Positions 4,005 through 8,350 of a stretch of 8,350 bases of DNA are shown piece by piece (within the stretch, counting starts at the first letter, position 1; each line of letters begins with the position of its first letter). The notes under the pieces are model-generated. The model was given only the letters and a program-made list of their open reading frames with translations. It was not told where the DNA came from and made no database searches. Made by a program: the position numbers and the translations under genes. Origin of the DNA: JBAYGJ01 sp041666685 (lineage in GTDB: Bacteria > Patescibacteriota > Patescibacteriia > UBA10025 > JAHIVO01); the NCBI GenBank assembly GCA_041666685.1, contig JBAYGJ010000038.1, positions 1 through 8,350 on the forward strand. The letters are read 5' to 3'.

Positions 4005-6548
4005 ATGACCAAAGAACTAGGAAAAGCCTATCAACCAACAGATATCGAATCCGCCATTTATACCAAATGGGAGCGGTCGGGATTTTTCAATCCTGACAAC
4101 CTACCGGGCAAAAGGAAAACGCCTTTCACTATTTCCATGCCGCCGCCAAACGTAACCGGCGAACTGCATCTCGGGCATGCTACCGGCCTGACCATCCAGG
4201 ACATCATGACCCGCTACCACCGAATGAAGGGGGACCGGACGCTCTATCTGCCAGGCACCGACCACGCCGGTATTTCTACGCAGGTGATGGTCGAACGGCT
4301 GATCGCGTCCGAGGGGGTCGACCGTAACAGCCTCGGTCGAGCGGAATTCGTGAAACGCGTGTGGCAATGGAAAAAGAAATACGGTACGCGCATCACCACT
4401 CAGGTCCGCCAGCTCGGCACCTCGTGCGACTGGTCGCGCGAACATTTCACCATGGACCCGTCGCTCACCGCCGCCGTACACAAAGCTTTCATTACGTTAT
4501 TCAATGAGGGACTCATTTACCGCGGTACGCGCATCGTGAACTGGTGCCCGCGCTGCGCCACGGCGCTTTCTGACCTGGAAGTAAAACACGTAGAAACGGC
4601 CAGCAAGCTCTGGTTTATCCGCTACCCGTTATCCGGCACCACCAAATACATTGTCGTAGCCACTACCCGTCCGGAAACGATGCTCGGCGATACCGCCGTG
4701 GCCGTGAACCCGAAAGACAAACGCTATACCCAATACATCGGACAAAAAATTATCCTGCCGATTATGAACCGTGAGATCCCGATCGTGGCAGACTCGCGCG
4801 TGGATATGGAATTCGGCACTGGTGCGGTGAAAGTAACACCAGCGCACGATGCCGCAGACTACGACATCGGCCTGACCCACCACCTGCCGGTCATCAATGT
4901 CATCGGCCAGGACAATAAAATGACCAAAGAAGCTGGTGAATACTACGGCAAGAGCGTTCAGGATGCACGGCATGACATTTTCATTCGGCTGGAGAATGAG
5001 GAGCTGATAGAAAAGACTATAGATTATGTACACCAACAAGCCCGCTGCGACCGCTGCAGCACACCGATCGAACCCCTCATTTCCAAACAATGGTTCCTAA
5101 AAATCGCGCCGCTGGCCAAACCGGCCATGGCCGCCATGAAATCAGGCAAGGTGGCTATTATCCCCAAACGCTTTGAAAGGGTCTATTTCCATTGGATGAA
5201 TAACATCCACGACTGGTGCATTTCCCGCCAATTGTGGTGGGGCCACCAGATACCGATCTGGTACTGTCAAAAATGTCAGGAACCCACTGCCAGTTCCGCC
5301 AAACCGAAGTCATGCAAAAAATGCCACGGCAAACAGTTCAAGCAGGAAGAAGACACGCTGGACACGTGGTTCTCGTCCGGACTTTGGACATTCTCCACTC
5401 TGGGCTGGCCGGATAAAACCAAGGACCTGAAACTTTCCCACCCCACATCAGTCATGGAAACCGGCTGGGACATCCTTTTCTTCTGGGTGGCCAGGATGAT
5501 CATGCTGTCACTGAAATTCACGAATCAGGTGCCGTTCAAGACCGTGTACATCCACGGCCTGGTGCTGGATAAGGACGGCAAAAAAATGTCCAAATCAAAA
5601 GGCACGGGCATCGACCCTATCCCCATGATGGAAAAGTATGGTACTGACGCCATCCGATTATCCGTAGTATTGGGGACCTCTCCAGGACTGGACTATCGTA
5701 TGTATGAGGAAAAAATCGCCGGTTACCGCAACTTTATCAACAAGCTCTGGAATGTGGCCCGCTTTATCCTTTCCCAACCAGCCCCAAAAGGGAAATTGGA
5801 AATTAAAAGTCTGGCGGATACATGGATCATGAACCGACTGAATAGCCTGGTTACTGCCGTAACTAAGAACATCGAAGAATTCAAATTTTCCGAAGCCGGC
5901 ACGGCACTCTACGATTTCCTGTGGCACGATTTTGCCGACTGGTATTTAGAAATATCCAAAATTGAAAAAAATACCGGTATCCTGCGCCAGGTGTTATCTG
6001 TCTGGTTAAAACTAGCCCATCCATTTATCCCGTTCGTGACGGAGGAAGTCTGGTCCCAACTGGTTCCGTCCGGCAAGAATCACATGCTCATCGTCCAGCC
6101 TTGGCCGCACGCTGATAAAAAAACAACGAGCTCTTCTGCTGAAACGAATTTTGGGCTGCTCCAGCAGTATATCACTGCCATACGTAATTTCAGGTCCGAA
6201 CACTCTATCCCTCCTACCGAACTATTGACTGTCGCCTTTTCCGGCAAGCAGACAGGGTTGGTACTGGATAATATCGATATAATCAAAATGCTGGCCAGAT
6301 TGTCCAAACTTGAACGAAAGGACATTACAAAACCAACAGGTTCCTTCCCGGGTCTTGATTATTCGATCGAAGCGAAAATCGACGCCGCCAAACAGCAAAA
6401 AGAAGTGGCCAGTCTTTCCGCTTACATCCAACAGCTGGAATCAAAGCTCACGAATAAAAATTTCACAGAACGTGCACCAAAAGAAATAGTGGCCAAAGAA
6501 AAGGAAAAGCTGCGCGAAGCCCAGGAAAAATTGAAAAAACTGCTTTAA
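4005..6548 (+). CDS. valS: Valyl-tRNA synthetase
   Basis: This cytoplasmic class Ia synthetase joins L-valine to tRNA-Val using ATP and proofreads threonine. At 847 aa it has the size of the shorter bacterial ValRS type. The Rossmann catalytic fold carries PPPNVTGELHLGHATG (46-61; HIGH box H55-L-G-H58) and the KMSKS loop K527-M-S-K-S531. The CP1 editing domain shows TTRPETMLGDTAVAVNP (220-236), GTGAVKVTPAHD (271-282) and D285/D287 nearby. Two zinc-type sites are visible: C181xxC184 with C348xxC351, and C421xxC424 with C437xxC440. The SSGLW (457-461) and GWDILFFWVARM (487-498) segments are typical of ValRS. An anticodon-binding helical domain (about 600-740) and a Lys/Glu-rich coiled coil (about 790-847) that contacts the tRNA core complete it. 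No T-box leader is present; only 45 bases separate it from tsaD. All key residues look intact. Confidence 0.98.
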   Translation: MTKELGKAYQPTDIESAIYTKWERSGFFNPDNLPGKRKTPFTISMPPPNVTGELHLGHATGLTIQDIMTRYHRMKGDRTLYLPGTDHAGISTQVMVERLIASEGVDRNSLGRAEFVKRVWQWKKKYGTRITTQVRQLGTSCDWSREHFTMDPSLTAAVHKAFITLFNEGLIYRGTRIVNWCPRCATALSDLEVKHVETASKLWFIRYPLSGTTKYIVVATTRPETMLGDTAVAVNPKDKRYTQYIGQKIILPIMNREIPIVADSRVDMEFGTGAVKVTPAHDAADYDIGLTHHLPVINVIGQDNKMTKEAGEYYGKSVQDARHDIFIRLENEELIEKTIDYVHQQARCDRCSTPIEPLISKQWFLKIAPLAKPAMAAMKSGKVAIIPKRFERVYFHWMNNIHDWCISRQLWWGHQIPIWYCQKCQEPTASSAKPKSCKKCHGKQFKQEEDTLDTWFSSGLWTFSTLGWPDKTKDLKLSHPTSVMETGWDILFFWVARMIMLSLKFTNQVPFKTVYIHGLVLDKDGKKMSKSKGTGIDPIPMMEKYGTDAIRLSVVLGTSPGLDYRMYEEKIAGYRNFINKLWNVARFILSQPAPKGKLEIKSLADTWIMNRLNSLVTAVTKNIEEFKFSEAGTALYDFLWHDFADWYLEISKIEKNTGILRQVLSVWLKLAHPFIPFVTEEVWSQLVPSGKNHMLIVQPWPHADKKTTSSSAETNFGLLQQYITAIRNFRSEHSIPPTELLTVAFSGKQTGLVLDNIDIIKMLARLSKLERKDITKPTGSFPGLDYSIEAKIDAAKQQKEVASLSAYIQQLESKLTNKNFTERAPKEIVAKEKEKLREAQEKLKKLL

Positions 6549-6587
6549 TTATAACCACGATGAAAATAGACGTGGCCGCTTTTAGGC

Positions 6588-6616
6588 TTGACAAAAAGAC
6601 CCATCTCAGGTAGGAT
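6588..6616 (+). promoter_or_regulatory. Near-consensus sigma-70 promoter
   Basis: A perfect -35 TTGACA (6588-6593) is followed after exactly 17 bp by -10 TAGGAT (6611-6616). This is the strongest promoter match in the window and should start transcription near 6623, about 33 bases before the GTG of the 55-aa gene. Confidence 0.75.
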
Positions 6617-6620
6617 GGGT
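6599..6620. promoter_or_regulatory. Inverted repeat covering the -10 box (candidate operator)
   Basis: ACCCATC (6599-6605) and GATGGGT (6614-6620) are exact inverted copies with an eight-base centre. They span the promoter spacer and the -10 element, where a dimeric repressor could block polymerase. Because the repeat lies mostly upstream of the predicted start, it would not fold in RNA from this promoter, which favours a DNA-level role over a hairpin. No regulator gene is visible nearby. Confidence 0.35.
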
Positions 6621-6644
6621 AACCCACACATAAGATTAAACCAT

Positions 6645-6650
6645 AGGAGG
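6645..6650 (+). promoter_or_regulatory. Strong Shine-Dalgarno that decides the GTG start
   Basis: AGGAGG, within AGGAGGTGA (6645-6653), is the full anti-16S complement and lies five bases before GTG 6656. A second in-frame GTG at 6650 overlaps this site and is therefore unlikely to be the start. CCACAC (6624-6629) and GTGTGG (6654-6659) could pair and fold the site into a loop, a weak possibility of only six base pairs. Confidence 0.75.
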
Positions 6651-6655
6651 TGAGT

Positions 6656-6823
6656 GTGGCAAATCGGAAGTACATTCGTCCGCTGCACATCCTGCAGCAG
6701 GAGCTGATGGATCTGGAGCAGGCCAAGTCAACACCGGTCAAACGCAAAAAGCGCCGCCGCAAAAAGACGAAGCCTAGTACAAGCGTCCGTCATGCACCAA
6801 TTTCCAAAGGGGCCCGCCATTGA
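6656..6823 (+). CDS. Unrecognised 55-aa highly basic protein
   Basis: This GTG-started small protein begins MANRKYIRPLHILQQELMDL and has two parts. An amphipathic helix-prone N-terminal half (about 8-24) is followed by a Lys/Arg block KRKKRRRKKTK (29-39) and a polar tail rich in Ser, Arg and His. There is no signal peptide, membrane segment or cysteine. The basic block suggests contact with RNA, DNA or the ribosome, an inference from composition only; I see no match to bS21 or another small ribosomal protein. The case that it is real rests on its surroundings: a near-consensus promoter, AGGAGG at ideal spacing, and a hairpin plus T8 terminator at its end form a complete unit of about 230 bases. 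It is convergent with the 346-aa minus-strand gene and overlaps its last 50 bases. These signals predict strong expression. It is too short for routine ORF cut-offs and easily missed. Confidence 0.7.
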   Translation: MANRKYIRPLHILQQELMDLEQAKSTPVKRKKRRRKKTKPSTSVRHAPISKGARH

Positions 6824-7814
6824 TATCACGTCGCGCGGGTCCTGCTTTTTTTTCTTCCAATAAATAGCGCCCGAGCAATTTAACATGCGCCAATACATTC
6901 TCATACAGCTTCCTGTCTTGGCGTTCAATCGTGCCGGCGTGGGTATTGAAAAAATCCATCACTGCTTCCGGATCATTTCCGGCCAGCTCGAATTGTTGCC
7001 CAGCCCGGTAGTGCTGCTTCAGTAAAAAAGCCGTATCCTGGCTCAACTGCATGATGATTTCTTCCTCCTTTTCATACCTCATCTCTGCGGGCAACTTACC
7101 CGCCATCAATTCGGCCATCTTCTCCTTTTCCGTTTTTAAGCTGATGACAACGCGAGGCATCGGCTTTTTTCCCTTCTGCTCTGGGTGCTTCGGATCGAGA
7201 AAATATTCCGGAGCATTCAGCTCATTCTGCTTCAACAGATCAATTGTCTGGTATAGTTTTTTCTTGTGCGTATCTGGGTCGGGGCTAGTCGTAACATCCA
7301 CCGCCAAATACTGGACGCTCCCATCCGTCTCGTCAATGGCCACCACCGTATCAATATGATTGAAATAATCGTCATAATCCGCACTGGGGATGGCTCTGGC
7401 GCCCTGGCCGAACTGCCCGCGGTTGAACAATTCGTTGACGACATATTCGGCTGCGACCGTATCTGCGCCGCGTTCCTCCCTATAATGGGGGGATTGTCTG
7501 AAGGATTCAACGCGGGCCACATCAGCCGTAATCTTGTCGGCAGGGTAGATATCCCCAAACTGCTGGATGCGCGGCCGTACCTTGTTCTGCCTGGCCGCTA
7601 TCTGGTCGATCTCCTGATCGCCAGTATAATAGCTGCCAAAAACCTGGCGGCTGTCCAAGCCCTCACCCGGTTTCCTGATGCGCTCAACTGGCTGCCGTCG
7701 AAGCTCGGTCAGCGCGTCCCGCTTTGCCTGTTTCTGCTGCACAATTCGCGCTGCCTCAGCCTGAGCATGGCGGATTTCCTTTTCGGTGAACCCTCCTCCT
7801 TCGCCTCGTGGCAT
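6774..7814 (-). CDS. Unrecognised 346-aa protein with possible nuclease-like core
   Basis: I cannot name this family. The soluble product has a charged N-terminal helix (about 10-45, rich in Glu, Ala, Gln, Arg), a central region (about 100-225) and a helical C-terminal part (about 245-325). The central region holds an acidic helix with E123, a DYDDYFNHID block (146-155), a strand pair ending LAVDVTTS (170-177) with D173, and a K184-K186 cluster. This order of E, D, D-x-T and Lys resembles a PD-(D/E)xK-type nuclease core, but the usual ExK is absent and the match is by eye only, so treat it as a hypothesis. The ATG lies four bases after the PilB/GspE stop, so the two form an operon. A purine-rich stretch in codons 4-8 looks like a Shine-Dalgarno but has no start codon after it. 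The 3' end overlaps the 55-aa gene on the other strand. Confidence 0.78.
   Translation of the reverse strand: MPRGEGGGFTEKEIRHAQAEAARIVQQKQAKRDALTELRRQPVERIRKPGEGLDSRQVFGSYYTGDQEIDQIAARQNKVRPRIQQFGDIYPADKITADVARVESFRQSPHYREERGADTVAAEYVVNELFNRGQFGQGARAIPSADYDDYFNHIDTVVAIDETDGSVQYLAVDVTTSPDPDTHKKKLYQTIDLLKQNELNAPEYFLDPKHPEQKGKKPMPRVVISLKTEKEKMAELMAGKLPAEMRYEKEEEIIMQLSQDTAFLLKQHYRAGQQFELAGNDPEAVMDFFNTHAGTIERQDRKLYENVLAHVKLLGRYLLEEKKAGPARRDINGGPLWKLVHDGRLY
6809..6853 (+). terminator. Rho-independent terminator inside the convergent gene
   Basis: GGGGCCCGC (6809-6817) pairs with GCGGGTCCT (6835-6843), nine positions including two G-T wobbles, around a 17-base loop. T8 follows at 6846-6853. The TGA of the 55-aa gene (6821-6823) lies in the loop. 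The whole element lies within the C-terminal codons of the minus-strand gene, where the T8 reads as A8 and encodes Glu-Lys-Lys. Confidence 0.75.
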
Positions 7815-7818
7815 ACAA

Positions 7819-8350
7819 TTATTCGGTTACTTTGAACACTTCCTCCGGCGTGGTAATGCCGGTCAGACTCTTCAAAACGCCGTCCTGGACCATGGTCAAC
7901 ATGCCGTGCTTCTTGGCGATATCCTTGATCTGGTATTCGGACACCTGGCCGGTCAGGACGAGCTTCTCGATATCCTGGTTCATGGTCACGATTTCAAAAA
8001 TTCCGATCCGGCCCTTGAACCCGATCTCACTGCACTTTTCGCAGCCCTTTCCATGATAAAAATGCAGATTATTCATGTCGACGTTTTGCTTCTTGTCGGC
8101 CGGCACGGACTTTAGCACCTCTTGGACATGGGCCAGGGTTTCCGCGTCTGGAGTATATTCCTCCTTGCAATCAGGGCAGACTTTCCGCGTCAGCCGCTGG
8201 CCGATGATGACATTCAATGATGGCGCCAGCAGGAACGGCTTCACTTCCATGGACATCAGGCGGGGGACGGCGCCGGCCGCGCTGTTGGTATGCAATGTGG
8301 ACAGCATCAAATGGCCGGTCAGGGCGGCTTGGATGGCGATCTCCGCGGTC
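7819..8350 (-). CDS. PilB/GspE-type secretion ATPase, C-terminal part
   Basis: This is the C-terminal 176 residues of a hexameric AAA+-like ATPase that powers type IV pilus extension or type II secretion from the cytoplasmic face of the inner membrane. The N-terminus, Walker A and Walker B lie beyond position 8350. The visible part opens with TAEIAIQAALTGH and the His box (STLHTN), both diagnostic of the PilB/GspE family. Next come GQRLTRKVCPDC and GCEKCSEIGFKGRIGIFEI, whose CxxC pairs form the zinc-binding knuckle near the C-terminus. The end, GITTPEEVFKVTE, is also typical. The family call is firm. PilB is likelier than GspE because CPR genomes usually carry type IV pili, but sequence here cannot separate them. 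It is followed directly by the 346-aa gene. Confidence 0.95.
   Translation of the reverse strand, partial: TAEIAIQAALTGHLMLSTLHTNSAAGAVPRLMSMEVKPFLLAPSLNVIIGQRLTRKVCPDCKEEYTPDAETLAHVQEVLKSVPADKKQNVDMNNLHFYHGKGCEKCSEIGFKGRIGIFEIVTMNQDIEKLVLTGQVSEYQIKDIAKKHGMLTMVQDGVLKSLTGITTPEEVFKVTE

Noticed and set aside
6555..6583. Terminator of valS formed by CCACG/CGTGG
   Set aside because: The stem is only five base pairs with an 11-base loop, and the T run is displaced by CCGC. It is too weak to call.
6560..6613. 17-aa leader peptide upstream of the 55-aa gene
   Set aside because: It has no Shine-Dalgarno, runs through the -35 and -10 boxes, and would lie upstream of the predicted transcript.
6739..6767. 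Direct repeat CGCAAAAAG in the 55-aa gene as a regulatory or mobile repeat
   Set aside because: The two copies encode the Lys/Arg block and are explained by the basic codon run.
7266..7835. 189-aa plus-strand frame opposite the 346-aa gene
   Set aside because: It has no promoter or Shine-Dalgarno and its composition is that of an antisense shadow. The minus-strand frame is longer and is in operon spacing with pilB.
7786..8115. 109-aa plus-strand frame opposite the PilB/GspE gene
   Set aside because: The minus strand here encodes unmistakable PilB/GspE motifs, so the plus frame is a shadow.

Overview
The window looks like a chromosomal segment of a Candidatus Patescibacteria (CPR) bacterium, probably of the Parcubacteria type. 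This is inferred from gene content: compact housekeeping genes mixed with short unrecognised proteins, a type IV pilus/type II secretion ATPase, and a ferritin-like DUF2202 protein. No marker gene settles it. TGA serves as a normal stop (2348-2350, 2944-2946, 6821-6823), so the UGA=Gly code of Gracilibacteria and SR1 does not apply. I saw no tRNA, rRNA, CRISPR array, insertion sequence or integrase.

Layout. Positions 1-242 hold no supported gene, only an intrinsic terminator and the promoter of a membrane-anchored DUF2202 protein (243-857, +). Positions 858-1044 form a hairpin-rich spacer with two terminators and one internal inverted repeat. Next comes a small two-helix membrane protein on the minus strand (1043-1294), which probably starts at a TTG with a good Shine-Dalgarno rather than at the upstream ATG. 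It is divergent from a plus-strand cluster running from 1385 to 6548: rdgB-like pyrophosphatase, a 115-aa two-CxxC protein, a degenerate HAD protein, tsaD and valS. The middle three genes are joined by ATGA overlaps, and valS also has its own promoter. From the right edge, a minus-strand pair enters the window: the C-terminal part of a PilB/GspE ATPase, then a 346-aa protein of unknown function with an acidic, nuclease-like core.

Between valS and that pair is a compact plus-strand transcription unit. It has a near-consensus promoter (6588-6616), a perfect AGGAGG, a GTG-started 55-aa very basic protein (6656-6823), and a hairpin plus T8 terminator (6809-6853). The terminator and the last codons lie inside the 3' end of the convergent minus-strand gene.

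How the genes work together. RdgB cleanses the nucleotide pool, TsaD makes t6A on ANN-decoding tRNAs, and ValRS charges tRNA-Val, so the cluster is a translation and house-cleaning operon. Its two unrecognised genes (2003-2946) are clearly AT-richer than their neighbours and look like an inserted cassette. The most novel items are the 55-aa basic protein unit, the protein coupled to PilB, the CxxC/degenerate-HAD pair, and a hairpin that overlaps the valS promoter.
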